From Ramlibacter ginsenosidimutans (GTDB lineage: Bacteria; Pseudomonadota; Gammaproteobacteria; Burkholderiales; Burkholderiaceae_C): a DNA stretch of 64,000 nt. The notes below the pieces were generated by a model. The model was given only the letters and a program-made list of their open reading frames with translations, did not search any database and had not been told where the DNA came from. A program made the position numbers and the translations under genes. Location: positions 642,483-706,482 of the forward strand of contig NZ_JAEPWM010000002.1 of the NCBI RefSeq assembly GCF_016654015.1. Reading direction: 5' to 3'. This document shows positions 19,221 to 27,605 of this stretch, piece by piece (position 1 is the first letter of the stretch; each line of letters opens with the position of its first letter).

Positions 19221-19306
19221 CTCCCTCCCCCCTCCGGGGGGAGGTTCGGGGTGGGGCATGTCCGGGGCGCCCCCACCCCAGCCCTCCCCCAGAGGGGGAG
19301 GGAGCA
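19221..19306. repeat. family C palindromic repeat (urtA-urtB gap)
   Basis: Arm CTCCCTCCCCCCTCCGGGGG with GGTTCGGGGTGGGG, then the inverted arm CCCCACCCCAGCCCTCCCCC and AGAGGGGGAGGG. Its position between the binding-protein gene and the permease genes fits a 3' hairpin that protects urtA mRNA and limits downstream expression, as REP elements do elsewhere. Confidence 0.85.
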
Positions 19307-19358
19307 AGACCAGGGCACTGCAGCGTGGGCAGCGTGCTGCCCACCCTCCAGGTTCCTC

Positions 19359-20927
19359 ATGATCCACAGACTGTTCCTCCTGCTCGCACTACTCGCGGCC
19401 GGCGCCGCGCACGCGCTCACTCCCGAAGAAGCCAGGGGCATCGCCATCGGCGAGACCGACGACCGCATCGCGGCGCTCGGAAAGGCCGTGGCGCATGCCG
19501 ACGAGAAGACCGCCGCGTTCATCCAGGCGCTGGCCGACGAGGCGGTGAAGACCGCGACCGGCAAGCCCTACGTCGTGCACGACGGCAAGGCGACCGACCC
19601 GGTCACCGGCGCGGAAACGAAGCTGCCCGACGACGCCGAGGACGTGGTGAGCAACAACCGCATGCGCGGCGAGCTGGATACCGCCATCGCCGCCCTCAAG
19701 CTCTTTTCCCCCGACGCGAAGCTGCGTGCCGCCGCCGTCGCCGAGCTGCAGAAGGATCCGGACGAATCGCGGCTGCCGCTGATCGAGAAGGCCTACGCCG
19801 CCGAACACGACGCCGCGATCAAGGAGCAGCTCGGATTGGTGCGCGCCGCGGCCTTGCTCTCGTCGTCCGACCCGGCCAGGCGGCTGGACGCGGCGCGCCT
19901 GCTGGCGGAGAGCCACAGCACCGCGACCCGCAGCCTGCTGCTGCAGCGGCTGAAGGACGAAGCGGACCCTGGCGTGAAGAGCGCGCTGCAGGCCTCGCTG
20001 CGCCAGGTGGAAGCCTCGCTCGCCTGGAGCGAGCGCGCCGCCGCCGTGTTCTCCGGCATCAGCCTGGGTTCGATCCTGCTGCTCGTCGCCCTGGGGCTGG
20101 CGATCACCTACGGCCTCATGGGCGTCATCAACATGGCGCACGGCGAGCTGATGATGATCGGCGCCTACGCGACCTACGTGGTGCAGGGGCTGTTCCGGAA
20201 ATACCTGCCCGGCGCCTTCGACTGGTACCTGCTGGCCGCCGTGCCTGCCTCCTTCCTCGCCTCCGCCGCCATGGGTGCGATCCTTGAGCGCGGCGTCATC
20301 CGATTCCTGTACGGCCGGCCGCTGGAGACGCTGCTGGCCACCTGGGGCATCAGCCTGATGCTGCAGCAGCTGGTGCGCTCGGTGTTCGGTGCGCAGAACG
20401 TCGGTGTCGAGAACCCGAGCTGGATGAGCGGCGGCCTCGTCATGGGCAACCTGCAGCTGCCCTGGAACCGCATCATCATCGTCGCCTTCGCGTTCGCCGT
20501 GCTCGCGGGCATGGCGCTGCTGGTCTCGCGCACGCGCCTGGGCCTGTTCGTGCGCGGTGTCACGCAGAACCGGCCCATCGCCTCCTGCATGGGCGTGAAC
20601 ACGGCGCGCGTGGATACCTACGCCTTCGCGCTCGGCTCCGGCATCGCGGGCCTCGCGGGCTGCGCGCTCAGCCAGATCGGCAACGTGGGCCCCGACCTCG
20701 GCCAGGCCTACATCGTCGATTCGTTCATGGTGGTCGTGCTCGGTGGCGTCGGCCAGCTGGCCGGCACGGTGTACGCGGCACTGGGCCTGGGCATCCTGAA
20801 CAAGTTCATCGAGGGCTGGGCGGGCGCGGTGCTGGCGAAGATCGCCGTGCTGGTGTTCATCGTCGTCTTCATCCAGAAGCGGCCGCAAGGCCTGTTCGCG
20901 GTCAAGGGCAGGAGTGCGGAAGCATGA
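19359..20927 (+). CDS. urtB: urea ABC transporter permease UrtB
   Basis: Inner-membrane permease of 522 residues. It starts with a signal-like segment (MIHRLFLLLALLAAGAAHAL). A soluble, helical periplasmic region of about 190 residues, which is usual for UrtB and absent from LivH, follows. The LivH-like core (about 230-522) has GLAITYGLMGVINMAHGELM, ATWGISLMLQQLVRSVFG and VVVLGGVGQLAGTVYAALGL. The ATG at 19359 is preceded by CCAGG; the open frame further upstream is repeat-derived. It forms the channel with UrtC and overlaps it by 4 bases. Confidence 0.96.
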   Translation: MIHRLFLLLALLAAGAAHALTPEEARGIAIGETDDRIAALGKAVAHADEKTAAFIQALADEAVKTATGKPYVVHDGKATDPVTGAETKLPDDAEDVVSNNRMRGELDTAIAALKLFSPDAKLRAAAVAELQKDPDESRLPLIEKAYAAEHDAAIKEQLGLVRAAALLSSSDPARRLDAARLLAESHSTATRSLLLQRLKDEADPGVKSALQASLRQVEASLAWSERAAAVFSGISLGSILLLVALGLAITYGLMGVINMAHGELMMIGAYATYVVQGLFRKYLPGAFDWYLLAAVPASFLASAAMGAILERGVIRFLYGRPLETLLATWGISLMLQQLVRSVFGAQNVGVENPSWMSGGLVMGNLQLPWNRIIIVAFAFAVLAGMALLVSRTRLGLFVRGVTQNRPIASCMGVNTARVDTYAFALGSGIAGLAGCALSQIGNVGPDLGQAYIVDSFMVVVLGGVGQLAGTVYAALGLGILNKFIEGWAGAVLAKIAVLVFIVVFIQKRPQGLFAVKGRSAEA

Positions 20928-22189
20928 GCGCGGTGTTGCCTCCTGATGGTTTGGTGGACAGGAAGGAACCCGCATCCCTTGGGGCAGGGCCTCTGGAACC
21001 CTCCCCCTCTGGGGGAGGGCAGGGTGGGGGCGCTTCGGCGCTCGCTGCGGGCGGGAGCGCCCCCACCCCAACCCTCCCCCAGAGGGGGAGAGAGGAAGTC
21101 GTGCTCCCGAAGCGCGCGTCCCTGCTCACCAGGACCGGCTGGACCGCTTTCCTCCTCGCCCTGCTCGCCGTCTGCGCGCTCGCTCCGGTGCTCAATCTCG
21201 TCGTGCCCGCGGCGAGCCCGTTCCACATGAGCGACTACGCGGTGGCACTCGTCGGCAAGATCATGTGCTACGCGATCTGCGCGCTGGCCATGGACCTGAT
21301 CTGGGGCTACACGGGCATCCTGTCGCTCGGGCACGGCCTGTTCTTCGCGCTCGGCGGCTATGCGATGGGCATGTACCTGATGCGGCAGATCGGCCGCGAC
21401 GGCAACTACCACAGCGACCTGCCGGACTTCATGGTGTTCCTGGACTGGAAGGCGCTGCCCTGGCACTGGACCTTCTCCGACAGCTTCCTCGCCACCTGCA
21501 TCCTGATCGTCGCGGTGCCGGCGCTGGTCGCCTTCGTGTTCGGCTACTTCGCCTTCCGCTCGCGCATCAAGGGCGTGTATTTCTCGATCATCACGCAGGC
21601 CCTCACCTTCGCGGCCATGCTGCTGTTCTTCCGCAACGAGACCGGCTTCGGCGGCAACAACGGCTTCACCGACTTCAAGCGCATCGTGGGCATCGCGATC
21701 GCGACGCCGCAGACGCGCATGACGCTCTTCGTCGCGACCGGCGTCGTGCTGCTGGCCTTCTTCCTGCTGGCGCGCTTCCTGGTCGCCAGCAAGTTCGGTC
21801 GCGTGCTGCAGGCGATCCGCGATGCCGAGTCGCGCGTCATGTTCTGCGGCTACTCGCCGGTCGGCTACAAGCTCGCGATCTGGACACTCAGCGCCGTGAT
21901 GTGCGGCGTCGCCGGCGCGCTCTACGTGCCGCAGGTCGGCATCATCAATCCCGGCGAGATGAGCCCGGCCAACTCGATCGAGATCGCGATCTGGGCCGCG
22001 GTCGGCGGCCGCGCCACGCTGGTGGGCCCCATCGTCGGCGCCTTCATCGTGAACGGCGCCAAGAGCTGGCTCACGGTGACGGCGCCGGAGTTCTGGCTGT
22101 ACTTCCTGGGCGGCCTGTTCATCGCGGTCACGCTGTTCCTGCCGGAAGGCGTCGTCGGCCTGGTGAAGAAGCTGGGGAAGAAGGCATGA
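20924..22189 (+). CDS. urtC: urea ABC transporter permease UrtC (repeat in 5' end)
   Basis: LivM-type permease; core motifs are KIMCYAICALAMDLIWGYTG, ILSLGHGLFFALGGYAMGMY and SPANSIEIAIWAAVGGRATL. Two starts are possible. The ATG at 20924 overlaps the urtB stop (ATGA) and would give 421 residues, but residues about 26-57 would then be translated from a family C repeat (20999-21092). A GTG at 21101, 5 bases after GAGG, gives 362 residues beginning VLPKRASLLTRTGWTAFLL, close to the normal UrtC N-terminus. If the first start is used the protein has a cytoplasmic extension unique to this strain. Overlaps urtD by 4 bases. Confidence 0.92.
   Translation: MSAVLPPDGLVDRKEPASLGAGPLEPSPSGGGQGGGASALAAGGSAPTPTLPQRGREEVVLPKRASLLTRTGWTAFLLALLAVCALAPVLNLVVPAASPFHMSDYAVALVGKIMCYAICALAMDLIWGYTGILSLGHGLFFALGGYAMGMYLMRQIGRDGNYHSDLPDFMVFLDWKALPWHWTFSDSFLATCILIVAVPALVAFVFGYFAFRSRIKGVYFSIITQALTFAAMLLFFRNETGFGGNNGFTDFKRIVGIAIATPQTRMTLFVATGVVLLAFFLLARFLVASKFGRVLQAIRDAESRVMFCGYSPVGYKLAIWTLSAVMCGVAGALYVPQVGIINPGEMSPANSIEIAIWAAVGGRATLVGPIVGAFIVNGAKSWLTVTAPEFWLYFLGGLFIAVTLFLPEGVVGLVKKLGKKA
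20999..21092. repeat. family C palindromic repeat at the 5' end of urtC
   Basis: Arm CCCTCCCCCTCTGGGGGAGG with GCAGGGTGGGGGC, a spacer with an internal palindrome, and the inverted arm CCCCCACCCCAACCCTCCCC plus AGAGGGGGAG. The purine-rich right end merges into a good ribosome-binding site for the GTG at 21101. The repeat has no in-frame stop in the urtC frame. Confidence 0.85.
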
Positions 22190-23061
22190 CGCCGGAGCTG
22201 ATGGAAGAAGGCGCGCGGCGCGTGTCCGCCTATGCGGCGCTGGCCGCGCGCGACAAGACCGAGTCGGGCGGACGCGCCGCCGCGGGCGGCCGGCCCGTGG
22301 TGCCCGGCGAAGTGGACGTGGCGCACGGTCGCATCCTGTACCTGGACGACGTGAGCGTGAGCTTCGACGGCTTTCGCGCCATCAACAAGCTCTCGCTGGA
22401 CATCGCGCCCGGCGAGCTGCGCTGCATCATCGGCCCCAACGGCGCGGGCAAGACCACGATGATGGACATCATCACGGGCAAGACCCGGCCGGACGCGGGC
22501 AGCGTCTTCTTCGGCAGCACGATCGACCTGCTGCGCTACAAGGAAGCCGAGATCGCCGGGATGGGCATCGGCCGCAAGTTCCAGAAGCCCACGGTGTTCG
22601 AGCAGCTCACGGTGTTCGAGAACCTGGAGCTGGCGCTGAAGACCGACAAGCGCGTGCCGGCGTCGGTCTTCTTCCAGGCCTCCTCGGAGGACCGCGACCG
22701 CCTCGCGCAGGTGCTGCGCACGATCCACCTCGCCGACAGCGTGAACCGCCAAGCCGGCAACCTGAGCCACGGCCAGAAGCAGTGGCTGGAGATCGGGATG
22801 CTGCTGATGCAGGACCCGAAGCTGCTGCTGCTCGACGAGCCGGTCGCCGGCATGACCGACGAAGAAACCGAACGCACGGCCGAACTGTTCCTGTCGCTCA
22901 AGGGCAAGCACTCGCTGATGGTGGTGGAGCACGACATGAGCTTCATCCAGGCCATCTCCGAGAAAGTCACCGTGCTGCACGAAGGCTCCGTGCTCGCGGA
23001 GGGCACGCTGCAGCAGGTACAGGGCGATGAGCGCGTGATCGAGGTGTACCTCGGGCGTTGA
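22186..23061 (+). CDS. urtD: urea ABC transporter ATP-binding protein UrtD
   Basis: LivG-type ATPase of 291 residues. Walker A is IIGPNGAGKTT (within the first 100 residues), Q-loop near FQKPTVFEQLTVFENL, signature NLSHGQKQWLEIGMLL, Walker B KLLLLDEPVAGMTDEE and H-loop VVEHDM. An N-terminal extension of about 45 residues (MTPELMEEGARRVSAYAALA) precedes the ABC domain; UrtD proteins often have one. The signature begins LSHG in place of LSGG, which is usual for UrtD. It pairs with UrtE to drive urea uptake. Confidence 0.96.
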   Translation: MTPELMEEGARRVSAYAALAARDKTESGGRAAAGGRPVVPGEVDVAHGRILYLDDVSVSFDGFRAINKLSLDIAPGELRCIIGPNGAGKTTMMDIITGKTRPDAGSVFFGSTIDLLRYKEAEIAGMGIGRKFQKPTVFEQLTVFENLELALKTDKRVPASVFFQASSEDRDRLAQVLRTIHLADSVNRQAGNLSHGQKQWLEIGMLLMQDPKLLLLDEPVAGMTDEETERTAELFLSLKGKHSLMVVEHDMSFIQAISEKVTVLHEGSVLAEGTLQQVQGDERVIEVYLGR

Positions 23062-23071
23062 ACGAGCAAGG

Positions 23072-23172
23072 GAACGCAGAGTGCGCAGAGGTTACGCAGA
23101 GGACGCAGAAGAAACCATGAAAGGATGTTCCTCTGCGTCCTCTGCGAAACCTTTGCGTCCTCTGCGTTCTCC
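23072..23172. repeat. family B palindromic repeat (urtD-urtE gap)
   Basis: Arms AACGCAGAGTGCGCAGAGG...TTACGCAGAGGACGCAG and the inverse CTCTGCGTCCTCTGCGAAACC...TTTGCGTCCTCTGCGTTCTC around a GAAACCATGAAAGGATG loop. It splits urtD from urtE inside the operon and can form a long hairpin. Confidence 0.85.
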
Positions 23173-23207
23173 TGCCCCATCACCGCCCAAGCTTCACAAG
23201 GCCACCC

Positions 23208-23900
23208 ATGCTGACCATCAAGAACATCAACCAGTACTATGGCGGCTCGCACATCCTGCGGGACGTGAGCCTCGAGGCGAAGACCGGTGAGGTGACGGTG
23301 ATCCTCGGGCGCAATGGCGTGGGCAAGACGACCTTGCTCAAGTCGCTGATGGGGCTCGTCCCGATCAAGGACGGCAGCATCGCCCTGGAAGGCCAGGCGA
23401 TCCAGGGGCTCACACCTTACCAGCGAGCCCGCGCAGGCATCGGGTTCGTGCCGCAAGGCCGCGAGATCTTCGCGCGGCTGTCGGTGGAGGAGAACCTGCG
23501 CATGAGCCTCGCGACGCAGCCGGCGGGCACGCCCATTCCCGCGGAACTGTTCGAGCTCTTTCCCGTGCTGAAGCAGATGCTGCACCGGCGCGGCGGCGAT
23601 CTCTCCGGCGGACAGCAGCAGCAGCTCGCCATTGCGCGCGCGCTCGCTGCGAAGCCCAGGCTCCTCGTGCTGGACGAGCCGACCGAAGGCATCCAGCCCA
23701 GCATCATCAAGGACATCGGCCGCGTGATCCGCATGCTGGCCGACCGCGGCAGCATGGCCATCCTGCTGGTGGAGCAGTACTACGACTTCGCGCAGGAGCT
23801 CGCGGATGCGTATGCGGTGATGCAGCGCGGCGAGGTCATCGCGCGCGGCCGCGGCAAGGACATGGAAGCGGACGGCGTGCGGCAGCTGGTGGCCATCTGA
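23208..23900 (+). CDS. urtE: urea ABC transporter ATP-binding protein UrtE
   Basis: LivF-type ATPase of 230 residues, the normal length. It begins MLTIKNINQYYGGSHILRDV; Walker A ILGRNGVGKTT, GFVPQGREIFARLSVEENL, signature DLSGGQQQQLAIARAL, Walker B RLLVLDEPTEGIQPSII and switch LLVEQYYDFAQELAD are all present. The ILGRNGVGKTTLLKSLMG and PTEGIQPSI segments are characteristic of UrtE. It is separated from urtD by a repeat and is the last urt gene. Confidence 0.96.
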   Translation: MLTIKNINQYYGGSHILRDVSLEAKTGEVTVILGRNGVGKTTLLKSLMGLVPIKDGSIALEGQAIQGLTPYQRARAGIGFVPQGREIFARLSVEENLRMSLATQPAGTPIPAELFELFPVLKQMLHRRGGDLSGGQQQQLAIARALAAKPRLLVLDEPTEGIQPSIIKDIGRVIRMLADRGSMAILLVEQYYDFAQELADAYAVMQRGEVIARGRGKDMEADGVRQLVAI

Positions 23901-24002
23901 GCCCCGACGGCGGCTTCCTACCGCAGCAAGCTCCTCCGCCCGTCATGGCCGGCGAGGGGACTCCCCTAAGGTGGAGGCAGTTGTTCACCAAGGGAGAAAA
24001 CC

Positions 24003-24077
24003 ATGCCTGTCATCCTCTGGCTCCTGGGCGTTCCGCTCGTTGTCGTGGTCCTGCTGATGCTGTTCCACGTCATCTGA
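24003..24077 (+). CDS. 24-residue single-span membrane protein
   Basis: A very small ORF, MPVILWLLGVPLVVVVLLML followed by FHVI and a stop. It is preceded by GGGAGAAAACC, a good ribosome-binding site 6 bases upstream. The whole peptide is one hydrophobic helix with a central Gly-Val-Pro. I recall similar peptides of 20-30 residues with a WLLGVPL core in proteobacteria; their role is not known to me. It stands alone between urtE and a gene on the opposite strand. Confidence 0.6.
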   Translation: MPVILWLLGVPLVVVVLLMLFHVI

Positions 24078-24101
24078 GGCGCCGCAGCCAACCCGGCCCG
24101 A

Positions 24102-24377
24102 TCAGGCCTTGCGCGGCGACTGCTGCACGGGCCGATCGGGCTTTTCCTTGACCTCGCGCAGCTGTTCGACGTTGCGCCCCGCCACGTCACCCTCGTTGCC
24201 CGCCTCGGCCTCCGGCAGCGCGTCGGCTCCCTGTTCGACGTCACCGCGGTTCGTGTAGGGCTGCCGGCCCTCGCCGCCGTCCCAGCTCACCTCGTTGCGG
24301 TAGCCATGCCTGGCCTCGCCGTCGCCCTGCGCCTCGCCGGGTCCCTTCTTGCGTCCTTCGTCTTTCGTCGTGTCCAT
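24102..24377 (-). CDS. hydrophilic hypothetical protein (91 aa)
   Basis: Highly polar, glycine- and acid-rich protein of 91 residues with no hydrophobic core (MDTTKDEGRKKGPGEAQGDG, then YRNEVSWDGGEGRQPYTNRG). It is predicted to be disordered, in the style of desiccation or general-stress hydrophilins. The family is not recognised. Its 5' end is 23 bases from a strong hairpin terminator that closes the next gene upstream on the same strand. Confidence 0.65.
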   Translation of the reverse strand: MDTTKDEGRKKGPGEAQGDGEARHGYRNEVSWDGGEGRQPYTNRGDVEQGADALPEAEAGNEGDVAGRNVEQLREVKEKPDRPVQQSPRKA

Positions 24378-24399
24378 GTGCGTTCTCCATCAAAGCGAA

Positions 24400-24435
24400 A
24401 CGACCCGCCCGAGCTTCGCAGCTCGCGCGGGTCGT
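24400..24435 (-). terminator. strong hairpin, likely terminator of 24486-24983 gene
   Basis: Inverted repeat ACGACCCGC-C-CGAGCT, loop TCGC, AGCTCG-C-GCGGGTCGT: a 16-position stem with a single C-C mismatch. On the minus strand it is followed by TTTCGCTTTG, a partial U-tract. It lies between two genes of the same strand, so it should stop transcription from the secreted-protein gene. Confidence 0.65.
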
Positions 24436-24485
24436 CGCGGTAGGACGAGCGCCAGTCCGCAGCGGCGGCTGGCGGAAGAGGCCGT

Positions 24486-24983
24486 TCAGTTCGCCGGCAC
24501 CAGGATCAGCGGGTTGTCGGTCTTGGGTTCGATGATCACGGAGTCCTTGCCGGGTGGCAGCACCACGGTCTCGGACTCGCGCACCAGGCCGCCGCCGGCG
24601 ACGGAGCCCTGCACGTTGCCGTAACCCAGCACACGCGCTTCGCAGGCCGCCTTGTCCTCGCCGGACTGGAACACCTCGCAGCGATTCATCGCGTTCGCCT
24701 CCAGGTTGTTGCCCTGGGTCTCGAGCACGCCGCGCTGCTTGTCGGCGCGGGCATTGCGCGCTTCCTTCAGGCAGGTGTCACGGTCTTGCTGGGTCTTGCC
24801 GCTCATGCAAGCCTGCACTTCCGACTGGTAGTTGCCGCTGCTGTCGATAGCCGACGCACCGGGGAACGCCGCGTCGCTGGTACCTGCAGCGAAGGCGACC
24901 TGCGCGGTGGCGGCACCGACGGCCAGCAAGGCGGCGGCGCCGAAGGACATCAGGCTCGTGAGCGACCGGTCCGTCTTGATCAT
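24486..24983 (-). CDS. secreted hypothetical protein
   Basis: The 165-residue protein has an N-terminal signal peptide (MIKTDRSLTSLMSFGAAALL ... VAFA). The mature part contains four or more cysteines in helical segments: VQACMSGKTQQDRDTCLKEA (first pair), MNRCEVFQSGEDKAACEARV (second pair). The spacing suggests two disulfide-linked helical hairpins. The C-terminal strand-rich tail reads SETVVLPPGKDSVIIEPKTD. The family is not named; it is probably periplasmic. Confidence 0.75.
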   Translation of the reverse strand: MIKTDRSLTSLMSFGAAALLAVGAATAQVAFAAGTSDAAFPGASAIDSSGNYQSEVQACMSGKTQQDRDTCLKEARNARADKQRGVLETQGNNLEANAMNRCEVFQSGEDKAACEARVLGYGNVQGSVAGGGLVRESETVVLPPGKDSVIIEPKTDNPLILVPAN

Positions 24984-25122
24984 GATCTGGCTCCTTGGAA
25001 TCCGTTGAACTGGGATCAGTGTGGGCGAGCGGGCACCTGCGGGCTGCCGGAGAGAGACGCTGCAGGGGGATCCCGGCCTCCCAAGGCCGGGTAGGACGTG
25101 ACCTAGATGCGCGTAGCCCGCG

Positions 25123-25953
25123 CTAGATGGTCCAGCCGCGCGGCTCGTCCGCAGGTAGTTGCCAGGCCAGCGGGCGCCAGGCGCGGCGCACCGCACGCAA
25201 CAACTGCAGAGCCGGCTCGACCAGCGGGGCGAGCACGCGGACCACGACCACGCGCGCGGCGGGTGCGGTTGCGCCGGCGCTGGTGGCCAGCGGGTGCCCT
25301 TCGATGGCGGCGCGCGCAGCATCCAGCAGAGCTTCCCGCCGGGCACGCGGGATCTCCTCGCCACTGGCGAAGAAGAGGCTCGCGAGGCAGCGATGCCCCG
25401 CGAGGCCCAGCGGTCCGTCGAGCAGCCGCGCATCCCCTGCCGCGATGCGGCCGCGCTCCAGCCAGGCGTCCTGCAGTTCGATGTGCTGCAGCACATTGCC
25501 GCGAACGAAGGGCAGCCGCGCCTGCGGCAAGCCCAGCGCGGCGACATCCCAGCCGATCAGCTCGGCGCCGCGGTCCAGCTGCATGCGCAGCCGGTTCTCC
25601 GCCTGGCAGCCGCTGTAGTAGAGCGCTTCCAGCGGCAGCCACTCGAGGCGCGCGCCGCCCTCCACGTGGATGCGCACGTCCTGCACGGCCGCTGCGCCCT
25701 CGCTGCGGTAGAAGCGCGACGCGCCCGGCGTGGTGACCAGGCCGTGACTGCCTGCGCCCGCACGGACCTCGACCTGCAGCGTGTCCCCCGCCACGAGGCC
25801 GCCCGGCGGATGGACCAGCACGTTGTGGCAGACGCCATCGCCCTCGGGCCAGAGGCTTTGCAGGATGCGCAGCGGCCCGTCGTGGCGGAAGCGCGCGACG
25901 CTGCGCTCGCCTTCACGCGTGTAGTGGAGCGACAGGCGCGCGTGCCAGGACAT
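25123..25953 (-). CDS. ureD: urease accessory protein UreD
   Basis: UreD (UreH) binds apo-urease and UreF and conducts nickel to the active site. The 276-residue protein shows family segments SLHYTREGERSVARFRHDGP, LVHPPGGLVAGDTLQVEVRA (a conserved H-P-P-G-G-x-x-x-G-D), TTPGASRFYRS, EALYYSGCQAENRL and HRCLASLFFASGE. It is the only urease gene not in the ureABCEFG operon, about 19 kb away. Here it is the last gene of an operon with an ABC importer (15-base gap), which ties the importer to urea/nitrogen metabolism. No second ureD is seen near urease. Confidence 0.95.
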   Translation of the reverse strand: MSWHARLSLHYTREGERSVARFRHDGPLRILQSLWPEGDGVCHNVLVHPPGGLVAGDTLQVEVRAGAGSHGLVTTPGASRFYRSEGAAAVQDVRIHVEGGARLEWLPLEALYYSGCQAENRLRMQLDRGAELIGWDVAALGLPQARLPFVRGNVLQHIELQDAWLERGRIAAGDARLLDGPLGLAGHRCLASLFFASGEEIPRARREALLDAARAAIEGHPLATSAGATAPAARVVVVRVLAPLVEPALQLLRAVRRAWRPLAWQLPADEPRGWTI

Positions 25954-25968
25954 GGCGGGTGTGTCGGG

Positions 25969-26739
25969 CTACTGCGCCTGCGAGCCGCGATGCGCCCAGC
26001 CGGTCGTGCGCTTCTCGATCGCGCTGAACAACTCGTACATCGCCATCGCCATGATGCTGATCACCACCAGGCCCGCGAAGGCCAGGGGCAGGCGCTGCTG
26101 GCTGCCCGCGGTCTGGATGAGGTTGCCGATGCCGCTGTCGCCGGCCGTCATCTCCGCCAGCACCGTGCCCACGAAGGCGAGCGTGATGGCGATCTTGAGC
26201 GAGCCGTAGAAGTACGGCATCGACCGCGGCAGCCCGACCTTCAGCAGCACGTCCCAGCGGCGCGCACCCAGCACGCGCAGCACGTCCTCGAGCTCCGGCT
26301 CCAGCGTCGCCAGTCCCGTGGCGATGTTCACCATGATCGGGAAGAAGGAGATCAGGAAGGCCGTGATGATGCCGGGGCCGAGCCCGATGCCGAACCAGAC
26401 CACCAGGATGGGCACGATGGCCGCCTTGGGCACCGCGTTGAAGCCCACCATGAGCGGATACACGGCCGCATACGCGACGCGCGAGGACCCGATGAGGAAG
26501 CCGAGCAGCACGCCCACCACGATCGCGATGGCGAAGCCCACCATCGTCACCCAGAACGTGGCCCAGGAAGCGACGAGCAGCGGACCGCGGAATTCCACCA
26601 TCTGCTGCGCGATCTGCCACGGGCTGGGAAACAGGTAGTCTGGAATGCCGAAGGCCAGCACGATCACCTGCCAGAGGATCAGGACCGCGAGCAACAGCAG
26701 CACGGGTGCCCAGCGTTCCATGCGGCGCCGGCTGTTCAC
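25969..26739 (-). CDS. ABC transporter permease (SsuC/NMT1-type importer)
   Basis: Inner-membrane permease of about 256 residues with six predicted spans and the BPD permease loop EPELEDVLRVLGARRWDVLL ... GLPRSMPYFYGSLK. It belongs to the nitrate/sulfonate/taurine/thiamine-precursor group. The GTG at 26739 overlaps the ATPase stop by 4 bases (GTGA) and is preferred over the ATG at 26721. Its neighbours are an NMT1-type binding protein, a matching ATPase and ureD. Substrate is unknown; the ureD link suggests a nitrogenous compound. Confidence 0.92.
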   Translation of the reverse strand: MNSRRRMERWAPVLLLLAVLILWQVIVLAFGIPDYLFPSPWQIAQQMVEFRGPLLVASWATFWVTMVGFAIAIVVGVLLGFLIGSSRVAYAAVYPLMVGFNAVPKAAIVPILVVWFGIGLGPGIITAFLISFFPIMVNIATGLATLEPELEDVLRVLGARRWDVLLKVGLPRSMPYFYGSLKIAITLAFVGTVLAEMTAGDSGIGNLIQTAGSQQRLPLAFAGLVVISIMAMAMYELFSAIEKRTTGWAHRGSQAQ

Positions 26740-27605
26740 TGCGCCACCTCCGCGCCGGAATCTTGGCCGCCCACGCTCCCGGCGGGCGACCCGTCGGAGC
26801 TGCGGCGGATCGCGCCGATGTGTCCGCGCAACTCGTGCACGATGTCCGTGAACTCGCGCGTGTAGGTGATTTCCAGCTCGCGCGGACGCGGCAATGCGAT
26901 GTCGCGGCGCACGACGAAACGTCCCGGGCTCTTGCTCATCACGTACACCTTGTCGGCCAGAAACACCGACTCGCGCAGGTCGTGCGTGACCAGGACGACG
27001 TTGAAGCGCTGCTCGGCCCAGAGGTCCCGCAGCGTGCACCACAGCTCTTCGCGCGTGAAGGCATCGAGCGCGCCGAACGGTTCGTCGAGCAGCAGCATCT
27101 TGGGCTCGTGGATCAGCGCGCGACAGATGCTCGCGCGCTGCTGCATGCCGCCGGAAAGCTGCCAGGGGAACTTGTCCTCGTAGCCGGCGAGGCCCACCTT
27201 CGCGAGCAGGACGCGGGCGCGCTCGGCATATTCGCGCCGCTTCTGCTTGAACTGCTGCCGGTACGGCTCGACGATCTCCAGCGGCAGCAGCACGTTGTCC
27301 AGCGTCGTGCGCCAGGGCAGCAGCGACGGCGCCTGGAAGGCCATGCCCGAGATCTTCAGGGGACCGTTCACGGGCTGCCCGTCGATCAGGATGCGGCCGC
27401 GCGACGGCGGCCGCAAGCCGGTGGCCAGTTTCATGAAGGTGGACTTGCCGCAGCCCGACGGCCCCACGATCGCGATGAACTCTCCCTGCTGCACCTGCAG
27501 GTCGATCGCCTCCACCGCGAAGTGACCCTCGCGCAGGAACTGGTCGTTGTAGGCGAGCCAGACGTCGCGGAAGTCGATGAAGGCCGTGGCGGCAGGCGCG
27601 CTCAC
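26736..27605 (-). CDS. ABC transporter ATP-binding protein (SsuB-type)
   Basis: The 289-residue ATPase has Walker A AIVGPSGCGKSTFMKL, Q-loop MAFQAPSLLPWRTTLDNVL, signature QLSGGMQQRASICRAL, Walker B MLLLDEPFGALDAFTRE and H-switch VLVTHDLRESVFL, all typical of the SsuB/TauB/NrtD group. The GTG start at 27605 overlaps the binding-protein stop by 4 bases. The C-terminal extension after about residue 255 is low-complexity. Confidence 0.93.
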   Translation of the reverse strand: MSAPAATAFIDFRDVWLAYNDQFLREGHFAVEAIDLQVQQGEFIAIVGPSGCGKSTFMKLATGLRPPSRGRILIDGQPVNGPLKISGMAFQAPSLLPWRTTLDNVLLPLEIVEPYRQQFKQKRREYAERARVLLAKVGLAGYEDKFPWQLSGGMQQRASICRALIHEPKMLLLDEPFGALDAFTREELWCTLRDLWAEQRFNVVLVTHDLRESVFLADKVYVMSKSPGRFVVRRDIALPRPRELEITYTREFTDIVHELRGHIGAIRRSSDGSPAGSVGGQDSGAEVAQ

